From Nocardioides baekrokdamisoli (GTDB taxonomy: Bacteria > Actinomycetota > Actinomycetes > Propionibacteriales > Nocardioidaceae): 64,000 nt of DNA. A model generated the notes under the pieces. That model was given only the letters and a program-made list of their open reading frames with translations, was not told the DNA's origin and did not search any database. Where the stretch lies: contig NZ_AP019307.1 of assembly GCF_003945325.1 (NCBI RefSeq), forward strand, positions 2,046,001 through 2,110,000. The letters are read 5' to 3'. The position numbers were made by a program, and so were the translations under genes. The stretch's first letter is position 1. Every line of letters begins with the position of its first letter. Shown here in pieces: positions 31,446 to 39,830 of the stretch.

Positions 31446-32189
31446 ATGAGCACAGCTGACTTCGTCACGATCGACGCCTTCGACAAGCCGCCCAGCGGGC
31501 GGCTGCGGTGGCGCAAGAGTCTCCGCACGGTGGTGGAGTCCGGCATCCCGGGCCTGCGCGGAGCGAGCGTCAACTACACCAACAACGCCACGCACTCCTT
31601 GGTCCCCGCACTGGTCCCGGGCGGCAGCGCGTTGGTCGCCGCCTGGAATTCGCCCGAGGCGGCCGAGGCTGCGTTTCGGGGCCCGTTGCGGTCGGCGATC
31701 GACGGTGAACGTCGATTCAGTCTCGACGGCGAGGTCGTCCGCGTCCGCATCGACTCCGAGTCCGAACGCGATCATTGGCACGGCTGGACGCCTCGATCCG
31801 AAGGCGCGGAGCCGCTCGCCAAGGACGAGCCGATGGTCGCCATCGTGCACGGGATCCTGAGGCGCGGCGAACTGTTCACCTTCGTCCGCAACAACCTCCA
31901 TGCCGCCAGCCGTGCGGCGCACCATCCCGGTCATCGCGGAAGCATCGACATCTCGTCGGATCTGCCGTTCGAACACACCTCCATCAGTCTGTGGAAGACG
32001 TACGCGCTCGCTCAAGACTTCGCCTACAAGCCCGGTGGCCACGCCTCAGGGATGAAGCACGCCCTGACGGCCAAGACGCACCGCGTCGGTGTCTTCATAC
32101 AAGTCCGCCCTCTTGCCGCATCCGGCACTCTCGGGATCGAATCGTCGCCGTTCCCGGGCCTGCCTGCAGCGAATCGTGGTGGGATCTAG
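31446..32189 (+). CDS. CrtA-like monooxygenase (spheroidene monooxygenase family)
   Basis: The protein has 247 residues. The C-terminal pattern SISLWKTYALAQDFAYKPGG, HASGMKHA and VFIQVRPLAASGTLG matches the CrtA-like family as remembered (SLW, an AFAY-like turn, then RP-A-S-G-T). Family members are heme-dependent or oxygen-dependent oxygenases of carotenoids in known cases. Here it is the last gene of the ligase operon and may hydroxylate the cluster's substrate instead. Stops just short of the tRNA-like repeat. Confidence 0.7.
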   Translation: MSTADFVTIDAFDKPPSGRLRWRKSLRTVVESGIPGLRGASVNYTNNATHSLVPALVPGGSALVAAWNSPEAAEAAFRGPLRSAIDGERRFSLDGEVVRVRIDSESERDHWHGWTPRSEGAEPLAKDEPMVAIVHGILRRGELFTFVRNNLHAASRAAHHPGHRGSIDISSDLPFEHTSISLWKTYALAQDFAYKPGGHASGMKHALTAKTHRVGVFIQVRPLAASGTLGIESSPFPGLPAANRGGI

Positions 32190-32310
32190 CCCGCGTCCCA
32201 TTTCACACTGGCCCGCTGCCGCTGAGTCGTCGGGAGGCGCAGGTTCTCGGAGCGATGGAACGGCGTGGCGCGCGGCGGTGCGACCGTAGGCGTACGGCGA
32301 GGTTCCGTGT

Positions 32311-32400
32311 CTGCTGTCATTCTTGTCACCCCTCGGCTGCTGGAATTGCGCACTGAAAGTGATGCATGTCGTGTGCTGACAGGCGTGCAGTGCGCACCGA
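32311..32400. repeat. Diverged 5' extension of tRNA-like repeat, copy 2
   Basis: Shares CTTGTCACCC and a TGAAAG(C/T)G(G/A)TGCATG segment with 15890-15960 upstream of copy 1. No gene is seen here. Confidence 0.45.
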
Positions 32401-32463
32401 TGCTCCCTCGTAATGAGCAGGTCGTCAGTTCGAATCGGACAGCCATTCTGTGCGGAGCACAGG
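32401..32463 (+). repeat. tRNA-Thr(CGU) 3'-half-like sequence, copy 2 (candidate attachment site)
   Basis: From TGCTCCC through GTTCGAATC it equals 15977 onward. The T stem here has one mismatch (CGGAC for CTGAC). It is joined directly to CCATTCTGTGCGGAGCACAG, which in copy 1 is separated by the 63-bp palindrome. The pair defines a 16.4-kb segment. Confidence 0.6.
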
Positions 32464-32773
32464 TTTGCTCCGATCATGTGCGGATTTCGCAGGACGTACG
32501 CGATCGGTTCGCCGATGACGGCATGAGACAGAAGTCCAAGAATTCGTCGCGCGTGGGAAGTCGGTCTACGTCGAGGTCGGCCCCTCAGGCGTGGTCGAGC
32601 CGTTGGACGCGTAAGTCGCGGTGGGCCGGACGTAGCGAAGAGCGGGCCTTCTGCCATGTGACTGTCGGAACAAAAAACTCCGACGCCGGCGTCATCAATC
32701 GATCCTGTGCAACGTCTATGCCTGTTGCCTCTGATGGCTGGGCGACGCAGTCGTCATCGGAGAGGCACACATC
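32464..32773. other. Intergenic stretch without a credible gene
   Basis: Open frames here are antisense or repeat-derived readings (for example CPIRTDDLLITREH from the tRNA-like copy). A small hairpin GTCGGA-TCCGAC at 32664-32685 is the only structure noted. The promoter of the following surface-protein gene must lie in this region. Confidence 0.4.
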
Positions 32774-34258
32774 ATGAGCAGGCGCCGACAGAATTCGTCC
32801 GCACGTCGCAGGTCCCAGCGGATCCTCATCCCCGTGATGGCCCTTGTGGGCCCGCTTCTGGCGTCTGGGGCTGCGCAGGCGGCGACCTCGGGGTCCATTT
32901 CCGGTGCGGCATACATGGACCTCAACGGCACCATGAGCCGGGACGCGGCCGAGTCGGCGGTGCCGGGCCTGACTGTCAGGCTGTTGGATTCGAAGGGCGC
33001 CGCCGTTGCGTCGACGACCACCGGGGCGAACGGTTCGTACACGTTCTCGGGATTGACCGCCGGCTCGTACGTCGTGAACGTGGTGTGCACGGCGGCACTG
33101 TCCGACGCATATCCAGGATGCGGTTTCGCCTCGAGCGTCACGGCTGGCAACCAGATCACGACGAGTGGCAGTGACGGCGGGCAGAACGTCGGCTCGGCCA
33201 AGCCGATCTCCGTGGCTTCGGGTCAGACCGTGACCGGGATCGACGCGGCAGTTCAGCCCACCCGGGTGGTGTTCCAAGGCAGGTTGTGGAACGACTGGAA
33301 CGGCAACCGGACCATCGACGCCGGCGAGCCCGGGCTTGCGAACGTTCCGGTGTATCTCGCCTGTGGCTACTACGACAACGTGTCATGCGCTTCCACTCGC
33401 ACTGATGCGAGCGGCCACTACCGCTTCGACGTCTCGGCCACGGGCCTCCCGTTCTGGACGATCGTCGAGACCACGTATCCCGGCCCCCTCACGAACGAGC
33501 TGTTCGGGGGCGGAAATCTGATGGGCGGTCTCACTGATCCGAGTGGCGCCGTGCGCGGCAACTGGGCCGACATCAACGGTCTCAGCCCGGTCACCGCGAA
33601 CTCCGGTTGCTACGTCACAGAGGCGGACCTCGTCGCCGATTGCAACGGCGGGGGCACGTTCGTTCCTGCGGGCGCGATCGAGACGGTCGACGGCGCCTAC
33701 GCCTCGTCGATCGCGGGTACGGCCTGGTACGACCTCAACGCCGACAAGACCCGCCAGAGCGGGGAGCAGCGTGCGGCGGGTGTCACCGTCAAGCTGCATG
33801 ACGCATCGGGCGCCGTGGTCGCCACGACCACCACCTCGGCCGATGGCACTTACACCTTCGCCGTGCAGCCGCCGGGTACGTACCGAGTGCAGGTCGTTGC
33901 TCCGCACGGATGGTCCTTCCCCGACAAGGGCGGCAACAACGATGTTGTCATCAAGGATCCATCGGCCACTCCGCAGACCGGGTCGGCCACCGTGACCGTG
34001 GTCGCTGGTCGGACGACGACGGGGATCGATGCGGGTCTGATCCGACCGGCTGCGGTGGTGACACCGACCAAGCACCCCGCTTCCCCGGTGACGCCCAGTT
34101 CAGCGAGCGGGAAGACCATCCGGATCGACGCCGGCGTCCCCGCCGCAGCGTCCTCGGACGCGACGAACGCCGATGTGTTGATGGCGTTGTACATGCTGGG
34201 TGGTGCGCTGGTTGTGGTCGGTGCGTACGGCCTGCGCAGACGTGCCTCGGCCAACTAG
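32774..34258 (+). CDS. Secreted SdrD B-like repeat surface protein
   Basis: The protein has 494 residues. Signal peptide about 1-36 (ILIPVMALVGPLLASGAAQA). Three SdrD B-like (Cna-B type) domains follow, each of the form G-x-A-x-x-D-x-N-x-D with V-x-L-hydrophobic-D and YTF-x-L-x-x-G-x-Y. The C-terminus is a hydrophobic helix (ADVLMALYMLGGALVVVGAY) plus LRRRAS, preceded by a Ser/Thr/Pro linker with no LPXTG. The next gene is a sortase, so covalent anchoring by a variant signal is possible. Likely cell-surface adhesin or scaffold. Confidence 0.8.
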   Translation: MSRRRQNSSARRRSQRILIPVMALVGPLLASGAAQAATSGSISGAAYMDLNGTMSRDAAESAVPGLTVRLLDSKGAAVASTTTGANGSYTFSGLTAGSYVVNVVCTAALSDAYPGCGFASSVTAGNQITTSGSDGGQNVGSAKPISVASGQTVTGIDAAVQPTRVVFQGRLWNDWNGNRTIDAGEPGLANVPVYLACGYYDNVSCASTRTDASGHYRFDVSATGLPFWTIVETTYPGPLTNELFGGGNLMGGLTDPSGAVRGNWADINGLSPVTANSGCYVTEADLVADCNGGGTFVPAGAIETVDGAYASSIAGTAWYDLNADKTRQSGEQRAAGVTVKLHDASGAVVATTTTSADGTYTFAVQPPGTYRVQVVAPHGWSFPDKGGNNDVVIKDPSATPQTGSATVTVVAGRTTTGIDAGLIRPAAVVTPTKHPASPVTPSSASGKTIRIDAGVPAAASSDATNADVLMALYMLGGALVVVGAYGLRRRASAN

Positions 34259-34276
34259 GCCCGTTCGAACCATCAG

Positions 34277-34909
34277 ATGCGCCCCGTCAAACGCCGAGTC
34301 CGGGCAACGATCGCGGTGTCGATCGGTGTCGCCTTGCTTGTCCTTGCCGTCAGCCTCAGCTATGACGCGTACGGCGGCCACGGAACGCCGCCGAGACCTG
34401 CGCCGATGACAAGCGCCTCCGCCGGACAGTCATTGGCCGCATCTCTGGGTGGTCCGGAGCCTCGGTTGGCGGACGCCACTGTGGAGATCCCGAGCCTCCG
34501 GATCGGCGCACCGCTTGAGCCCATCGGGGACGTGAACGGGAACGTATCGGTGCCCGGCGACGCCAAGGTCGTCGGAATCTACGACGGCGGCTCGAGCCTC
34601 GACATCGACACCGGGACCACGGTCCTGGTTGGCCACGTCACCAACGGTTGGATCCGCGGCGCGTTCTTCACCCTTGCCACCGTCACCCCCGGCATGACCG
34701 TCTACACCCGGTCTGCTCAGGGGCTGCAAGAGCGCTGGACCGTGATCTCGGTGAATGCCTACCCGCGCGACGCCCTCCCGCAGTCGTTCTTCACCGTCAG
34801 TGGGCCTCGACGCCTCGCACTCGTCACCTGTGGAGGCTCGATCTCCTACCACGCGGGTGCCCGCAGCTACGCCGACAACATCGTCGTCCTGGCCACACCG
34901 GTCAGATGA
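34277..34909 (+). CDS. Class F-type sortase
   Basis: The protein has 210 residues with an N-terminal anchor (VSIGVALLVLAVSLSYDAY). Sortase triad: His in VLVGHVTNG, Cys in LALVTCGGSISY and Arg in ARSYADNIVVLA. Spacing and the short length match the class F group common in actinobacteria. It lies 18 bp after the surface-protein gene and presumably processes it. Start ATG 34277. Confidence 0.85.
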   Translation: MRPVKRRVRATIAVSIGVALLVLAVSLSYDAYGGHGTPPRPAPMTSASAGQSLAASLGGPEPRLADATVEIPSLRIGAPLEPIGDVNGNVSVPGDAKVVGIYDGGSSLDIDTGTTVLVGHVTNGWIRGAFFTLATVTPGMTVYTRSAQGLQERWTVISVNAYPRDALPQSFFTVSGPRRLALVTCGGSISYHAGARSYADNIVVLATPVR

Positions 34910-34960
34910 CTGGCAGGAGGGGCGATGGTCAGTCGGGCAGGCGACGGCTGACGATGCGGA

Positions 34961-36118
34961 CTAAGGCAGTGCTCGCCTGATCTCGCCAGTGAGGGTCGGA
35001 TACGGATCGGAGACGGGTTCTCGCCCCGCCCGCAGTTCAGTCTGGATCTGTCGGAGGGTGTCGCCTGCGACGTAGTGGCGCCCACGCCTTTCGCCGCGGG
35101 CTTCAAGAAGGCCAAGATTTGCCGCGTTGACCAGATCGCGGGTGCCCGTTCGCTCGTCGAGGTCCGTGAGTTTCAGGTAGGACGGGCGGGTGACACGTAG
35201 GCCGAGCATGGCGTCGAAGAGCGCGGCGCCGAGCCGTTCGTTCAGTCGGTGCTCGGAGAGGAGGTCGTCGATCCGTCGCCATTGGATGTCGGCTTCGTCG
35301 AAGCGTCGCCGCATGGTTTGCGCCTGCATATGGTGCGCCCGGAGATTGAACTTGACCCACAATGTGGCGTCGTTCTCGGGATTCCAGCTGCCCTGGCCGG
35401 TCGCGGCAAGGACGTCGTAGTAGTCCTGCGTATTACTGCCGAGCCACTCCTCGATGCTCGAAAAGGTCGGCTCCACCACATGGTCCTGTGCGAGCACCAT
35501 CGTCTGTAGGGCGCGAGCCATACGCCCGTTGCCGTCGCGGAAGGGGTGGATCATCACGAGGTTCAGATGTGCCATGGCGCCGCGTACGAGTGGATCATCG
35601 GCGGTCGGGGTGGACAGTGATGCAGACAGGGCCTGCATCAGATCGGGTACGAGGTCGCCGTCGGGGCCGGCGTACACATTGACCTCGCGTTTGTCGTCGC
35701 GGACGAAGATCTCCTTGGTGCGGTAGCGTCCCGGAGCCTTCGACAATTCATGGTCGAGCAACATGAAGTGCATCGATCGCAGGACGACGTCGTCGATCAC
35801 GAAGCCCGGCTCGGTTGCCACGTTCAGTACGTAGGTGAGCACGCGTCGGTAGGCGAGAATCTCGAGCCAGGTGGCCTCATCGGCGCTGAGGGGTGGTTCG
35901 TCATCGACTGCAGCGACAGCGTCCTCCTCGCTGATCGTGTAGCCCTCGATCGTGTTGGATCCCTGGATTGCCCGGGCCGTCGACGTACGCCGCAACACTC
36001 CGTTCCAGCGCTTGGGCGCGCGCAGGTAGTCCGCGAGCGAAGCGCGAACGGCGTGGATCTCGCCGATGACCTGTTGGTCCTCGAGATCTGGGTCCGGGGT
36101 GCTGTACAGGTTTGTCAT
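34961..36118 (-). CDS. Fic-family AMP-transferase-type protein, class II
   Basis: The protein has 385 residues from ATG 36118, chosen for AAGGAC upstream; a start at 36145 is possible. The inhibitory motif SNTIEG lies at residues 54-59 and the Fic motif HPFRDGNGR at 191-199. The C-terminus has a winged-helix-like segment (RDLVNAANLGLLEARGERRGR). Class II Fic proteins modify targets with AMP and are self-inhibited by the N-terminal Glu, here Glu58. The C-terminal domain may bind the operator upstream. Confidence 0.88.
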   Translation of the reverse strand: MTNLYSTPDPDLEDQQVIGEIHAVRASLADYLRAPKRWNGVLRRTSTARAIQGSNTIEGYTISEEDAVAAVDDEPPLSADEATWLEILAYRRVLTYVLNVATEPGFVIDDVVLRSMHFMLLDHELSKAPGRYRTKEIFVRDDKREVNVYAGPDGDLVPDLMQALSASLSTPTADDPLVRGAMAHLNLVMIHPFRDGNGRMARALQTMVLAQDHVVEPTFSSIEEWLGSNTQDYYDVLAATGQGSWNPENDATLWVKFNLRAHHMQAQTMRRRFDEADIQWRRIDDLLSEHRLNERLGAALFDAMLGLRVTRPSYLKLTDLDERTGTRDLVNAANLGLLEARGERRGRHYVAGDTLRQIQTELRAGREPVSDPYPTLTGEIRRALP

Positions 36119-36131
36119 GTCCTTATGTCCT

Positions 36132-36181
36132 TTATTAACTGACAAGAGTACGAGTATCGATGTCCCTTTGTCACTTAATAA
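36132..36181. promoter_or_regulatory. Inverted-repeat operator upstream of the Fic gene
   Basis: TTATTAACTGACAA (36132-36145) and TTGTCACTTAATAA (36168-36181) form a 14-bp inverted repeat with one mismatch and 22 bp between arms, placed 14-63 bp upstream of the Fic ATG. It is AT-rich against a GC-rich background. It suggests autoregulation. Confidence 0.6.
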
Positions 36182-36330
36182 GAGACACGATTGATGAAAT
36201 ATGCCTCCCCGTCACATCCGCCTTTTGAGTTCCTTCCCACCTCATGGCACCGTGACGTGGGACACAATGTCCTCGTTGGACACCGTGGGCCTGCCGTACA
36301 GCCGGTCCGGTCCCGGGTGGAGGGGAAGTC

Positions 36331-37338
36331 TTGAAGTTCTTGTCGCGACGCAGGGTCGCCGTGCTGTGCATTGCAGTCGCGCTCGTCGCCGCCTGCAGCA
36401 CGACGTACGCCCTGGGCGTCGGCATGTTCGAGCGGGCGACCGTCATTGTGCCGCCGCAGCCGATGGCCGCTGCGACGGTCCTGCCGGCTCCGATCAAGGT
36501 GACCCAGCCGCCGGCGACCGTCTCCAAGCCGGTCAACGTGGACCGGATCCTGACGGAAGCCAGCAGCCTGACTCCGTCGGGCATTCCGAAGGCCGCACTC
36601 GACGCCTACAAGAACGCGACCCGATGGGCCAACGGCCAGGGCTGCCAGATGCCGTGGCAGATCCTCGCCGGGATCGGCCTGATCGAGTCCAACCACGGGC
36701 GCGCCCAGCACAACACGCTCACGGTGCAGGGCATCTCGATGCCGGGCATCTTCGGTCCGGCGTTGAACGGTCAGAACGGTTTTGCGCTGATCCGCGACGA
36801 CAACGGTGACTTCGCGCGCGCTGAGGGCCCGATGCAGTTCATCCCCTCGACATGGGCAGTCGTGGCGCGCTCGGCGACCGGCAAGACGCCGAATCCCCAG
36901 AACATCAACGACGCTGCCCTGTCCGCAGCGGCATATCTGTGCCACGGCGGGCGCAACCTGTCGACCTCCGGCGGCGTTCTCTCGGCGATCTTCAGCTACA
37001 ACCACAGCAACAACTACGTGAACGCGGTTCTGGCCGTGATGCGCGCGTACGGCGACTCGAACGTCCCGGCCCCGCTGCCTCCGGATCCGTCGGCTTCCGC
37101 CTCGGCGAGCCCGTCGGCATCGGCCAGCGGGGCAGCCACGGCGGCGGCGAAGCCGACCAAGAGCACGGCGCCTACCGGCACCAAGGGAACCGCAGGTGGG
37201 ACCACCAAGCCGACCGGTGGCACGTCGGGTACGCCCCAGCCGACCGGTACCCCGACACCGACCCATTCGCCGACGCCCTCGCCAACACCCACGCCGAAGC
37301 CGACGTGCAATGTCGTGCTGGGGATCCGGCTCTGCTGA
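36331..37338 (+). CDS. Lytic murein transglycosylase-like protein
   Basis: TTG 36331 follows GGAGGGGAAG. It has 335 residues with an N-terminal signal and possible lipobox (LVAAC). The catalytic domain at about 85-245 has QMPWQILAGIGLIESNHGRA (catalytic Glu in IESNHG), GPMQFIPSTWAVVARS and AALSAAAYLC, matching MltB/SLT-type enzymes. The tail is Ser/Ala/Thr/Pro-rich (about 245-335), a wall-spanning linker. It cleaves the glycan strands of peptidoglycan. Confidence 0.87.
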   Translation: MKFLSRRRVAVLCIAVALVAACSTTYALGVGMFERATVIVPPQPMAAATVLPAPIKVTQPPATVSKPVNVDRILTEASSLTPSGIPKAALDAYKNATRWANGQGCQMPWQILAGIGLIESNHGRAQHNTLTVQGISMPGIFGPALNGQNGFALIRDDNGDFARAEGPMQFIPSTWAVVARSATGKTPNPQNINDAALSAAAYLCHGGRNLSTSGGVLSAIFSYNHSNNYVNAVLAVMRAYGDSNVPAPLPPDPSASASASPSASASGAATAAAKPTKSTAPTGTKGTAGGTTKPTGGTSGTPQPTGTPTPTHSPTPSPTPTPKPTCNVVLGIRLC

Positions 37339-37351
37339 GCCGGACATGACA

Positions 37352-37386
37352 CAGCGGCCCGGGACGCGCGAGCATCCCGAGCCGCT
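37352..37386. terminator. Hairpin between convergent genes
   Basis: AGCGGC(C)CGGGA and TCCCG(A)GCCGCT pair around a GC-rich loop after the transglycosylase stop. No long T-run, so it is only a probable terminator. Confidence 0.45.
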
Positions 37387-37395
37387 GCTCGCTGC

Positions 37396-37695
37396 TCAAG
37401 CGCCGGGAATCGCCAGGAACTCGTAGGTGTCGATGGTGCCGCCCTGGGCAACGTGCGGGTGGCCCTCGAGCAGCGTCGCGAGTGCGGCGGAGTCGGCAGC
37501 CTCGAGGATCGAGTAGCCGCCGATCGTCGAGTCTGCAGTGGCAACCGCGGCCACGGGTGAGCCGAAGTCGACGATGGCCGGACCGGCCTTGCCGCCCCAA
37601 CTCATCCACGCTTCGTTGGTGGCTTCCATCTGCTCGGGCGTGAGCTCCGGCATCGGCTCGCCGGTGGTCTTGTAGACCAGAAGATATTTCGCCAT
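37396..37695 (-). CDS. YciI-like / DGPF-domain protein
   Basis: The protein has 99 residues from ATG 37695 (MAKYLLVYKTTGEPMPELTP). The ferredoxin-like fold typical of the YCII family is seen in KYLLVYK, AIVDFGSPV and GYSILEAADSAAL. Residues FLAIPGA end it. Members are small enzymes or binding proteins, often in oxidative loci. Function here unknown. Confidence 0.75.
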   Translation of the reverse strand: MAKYLLVYKTTGEPMPELTPEQMEATNEAWMSWGGKAGPAIVDFGSPVAAVATADSTIGGYSILEAADSAALATLLEGHPHVAQGGTIDTYEFLAIPGA

Positions 37696-37741
37696 AGGTG
37701 GCTCCTCAGATGTGATCGACGCCCAGTACGTCGATGCTGAA

Positions 37742-37781
37742 AAACCTAGGGGCACCCACCGACAAAATCAGTGGGTGCCCC
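37742..37781 (-). terminator. Rho-independent terminator of the malate:quinone oxidoreductase gene
   Basis: GGGGCACCCAC / GTGGGTGCCCC form a perfect 11-bp stem (37749-37759 with 37771-37781), followed on the minus strand by TTTTTC. It lies downstream of the mqo stop. Confidence 0.8.
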
Positions 37782-37804
37782 AGAAGTTCATCGAGATCTC
37801 AGGA

Positions 37805-39280
37805 TCAACCCAGAGGCTGCGGCTCCGCGATCTTGAGGGCCTTCGCCGTACGCGCGAGCGCCTCCAGCGTCGACGTCTCGTCGGTCCAGTCCGTACGCCC
37901 GTAGCCCGGCGCCAGTTCAGCGATCTTGCTGCCCCAGGCCTCCCAACGCTGCGGGAAGCAGCGCTTGATCAGGTCGAGCATGATCGGCGCGGCCGTCGAT
38001 GCGCCCGGCGATGCGCCGAGAAGGCCGCCGATGGAACCGTCGGAGTGCGTGATGACCTCGGTGCCGAACTGCAGGTCACCGTTCGGACGGATCACCTGCA
38101 CCCGCTGCCCTGCCGTGATCTTCTCCCAGTCCGATTCCTTGGCGTCGGGGAAGAGGTCGAGCAGGTCGGTGAACTTGCGGCCTGAAGAGGAGAGCACCTG
38201 AGTGATCAGGTACCAGGTGAGCGGAACGTTGTGCGTACCCGTCTTCGCCATCGGGAACAGGTTGTGACCCTTGATCGAACCGAACAGGTCGAGGAAGGAA
38301 CCCTGCTTGAGGAACTTCGGAGTCCACCCGGCGTACGGCCCGAACATCAGGTACGACTTGCCGTCGACGACGCGGGTGTCCAGGTGCGGCACCGACATCG
38401 GCGGGGCGCCAACTGCGGCTTTGCCGTACACCTTGGCCTGGTGCTGGGCGACGATCTCCGGTTTGTCGGTGCGCAGGAACTCACCCGACACCGGGAAGCC
38501 ACCGAAGCCCTTGATCTCGGGGATGCCGGCCTTCTGCAGCAGCGGAAGCGCGTACCCGCCGGCGCCGACGAACACGAAGTCGGCGGTGTAGTGGAACGGC
38601 TTGCCGTCCTGCTTGCCCATGACGTGCCACAGGCCGTCGTTGGTCCGGTGCAGATCCTTGACCGCTGCCCGGTAGTCGACGGTCGCACCCTTGGCGATCA
38701 TCGTGTCGGCCAGGATGTTGGTGAGCGCACCGAAGTCCACATCCGTACCGGCATCGGTGAAGGTGGCGGCGATCGGCTCGCCGGGCTTGCGGCCCTCGAG
38801 CAACAGGGGGGCCCATCTGCGGATGACCTCCGGGTCATCGCTGAACTTCATCCCGGAGAAGAGCGGGTGCTTGCTCAGCGCCTCCCAGCGGGCCTTGAGG
38901 TACGCGACGTTGTCGGCACCCCAGACGAACGAGAGATGCGGGGTCGTACGCACGAAGGCCGCCGGGTCCGGAATGCGACCGTTCTCGACGAGGTACGCCC
39001 ACACCTGACGGGTGACCTGGAACTGCTCGTTGACCACGATCGCCTTGGAGATGTCGACGCTGCCGTCGGCGTTCTGAGGCGTGTAGTTGAGCTCGCACAG
39101 CGCCGAGTGACCGGTGCCGGCGTTGTTCCAGGGGCCCGAGGATTCCTCGGCCAGGGCGTCGAGGCGCTCGAGCATCTTGATGCTCCAGGTCGGCTCGAGC
39201 TCCTGAAGGATGACGCCGAGCGTCGCGCTCATGATGCCGCCGCCGACAAGTACGACGTCGAGATGCTGATCGATGTCCAC
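37805..39280 (-). CDS. mqo: Malate:quinone oxidoreductase
   Basis: The protein has 491 residues, near the usual size. FAD-binding N-terminus VVLVGGGIMSATLGVILQELEP, then LDALAEESSGPWNNAGTGHSAL and CELNYTP, the characteristic Mqo segment. C-terminal LGASPGASTAAPIMLDLIKR completes the family signature. It oxidises malate to oxaloacetate and passes electrons to membrane quinones (peripheral membrane enzyme of the TCA cycle). Confidence 0.95.
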   Translation of the reverse strand: MDIDQHLDVVLVGGGIMSATLGVILQELEPTWSIKMLERLDALAEESSGPWNNAGTGHSALCELNYTPQNADGSVDISKAIVVNEQFQVTRQVWAYLVENGRIPDPAAFVRTTPHLSFVWGADNVAYLKARWEALSKHPLFSGMKFSDDPEVIRRWAPLLLEGRKPGEPIAATFTDAGTDVDFGALTNILADTMIAKGATVDYRAAVKDLHRTNDGLWHVMGKQDGKPFHYTADFVFVGAGGYALPLLQKAGIPEIKGFGGFPVSGEFLRTDKPEIVAQHQAKVYGKAAVGAPPMSVPHLDTRVVDGKSYLMFGPYAGWTPKFLKQGSFLDLFGSIKGHNLFPMAKTGTHNVPLTWYLITQVLSSSGRKFTDLLDLFPDAKESDWEKITAGQRVQVIRPNGDLQFGTEVITHSDGSIGGLLGASPGASTAAPIMLDLIKRCFPQRWEAWGSKIAELAPGYGRTDWTDETSTLEALARTAKALKIAEPQPLG

Positions 39281-39408
39281 GGGGTCATTTAACTCGTCCC
39301 GCGTCCGGGTGGGCGACTCGGCGCCCGATTTCGGGCAGTCAGCGCCAGTCGGAAAAAGAATTCTCGGTTTCGCGTCACGCCTTCAGGCCTGCGCCGTCCC
39401 ACTCATAT

Positions 39409-39449
39409 AAGCGGGGTCGTCCACCGGTGGGGGGTGGATGACCCCGCTT
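39409..39449. repeat. Long hairpin in the divergent gap upstream of mqo
   Basis: AAGCGGGGTC(G)TCCACC pairs with GGTGGA(T)GACCCCGCTT. The structure looks like a terminator with TGTCTTGTT after it, yet both flanking genes start away from it. It may be a leader or a remnant of a lost gene. Confidence 0.55.
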
Positions 39450-39485
39450 GTCTTGTTCCGGCGGCGGGTCAGGGAGGATGGCGCC

Positions 39486-39830
39486 GTGGCACTCCTTGAA
39501 CTCGTCGCCTGGATCGTCGGCGCGTACGGCGTCTTCGTGGCGGGCGCGGGGGCGTTGGCGGTGTGGCGCAAACTCGAGCGGCCCCGCGCGGTGGACCAGT
39601 TCGCCTGGATGCTGACCTTCCTCGCGTTCGTCCTCGCGCTGCTGTCCCTCGGTCGCCTCGGACCGCATCCGTCCTCGACCCACATCGGGTACCTCGGCGC
39701 CTCCGTCGTGGTGATGCCGTTCGCGATCGTCACTGTGCGCCAGGACCGCTCGCCGTGGAGCTCGGGAGTGATCGCCGTCTGTGCGCTCGCAACTGCCGTC
39801 GTGGCCTGGCGCGTCATCGTGACCGCATGA
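39486..39830 (+). CDS. Small membrane protein
   Basis: The frame is open from 39438, but the upstream part lies in the hairpin; GTG 39486 is preferred, giving 114 residues. Helices at AWIVGAYGVFVAGAGALAV, FAWMLTFLAFVLALLSLG, IGYLGASVVVMPFAIVTV and VIAVCALATAVVAWRVIV. Overlaps the next gene by 4 bp, so the two form a unit. Family unknown. Confidence 0.65.
   Translation: MALLELVAWIVGAYGVFVAGAGALAVWRKLERPRAVDQFAWMLTFLAFVLALLSLGRLGPHPSSTHIGYLGASVVVMPFAIVTVRQDRSPWSSGVIAVCALATAVVAWRVIVTA

Noticed and set aside
32046..32657. Reverse-strand 203-residue frame
   Set aside because: It runs antisense through the CrtA-like gene end and the tRNA-like copy (CPIRTDDLLITREH) and shows no gene features.
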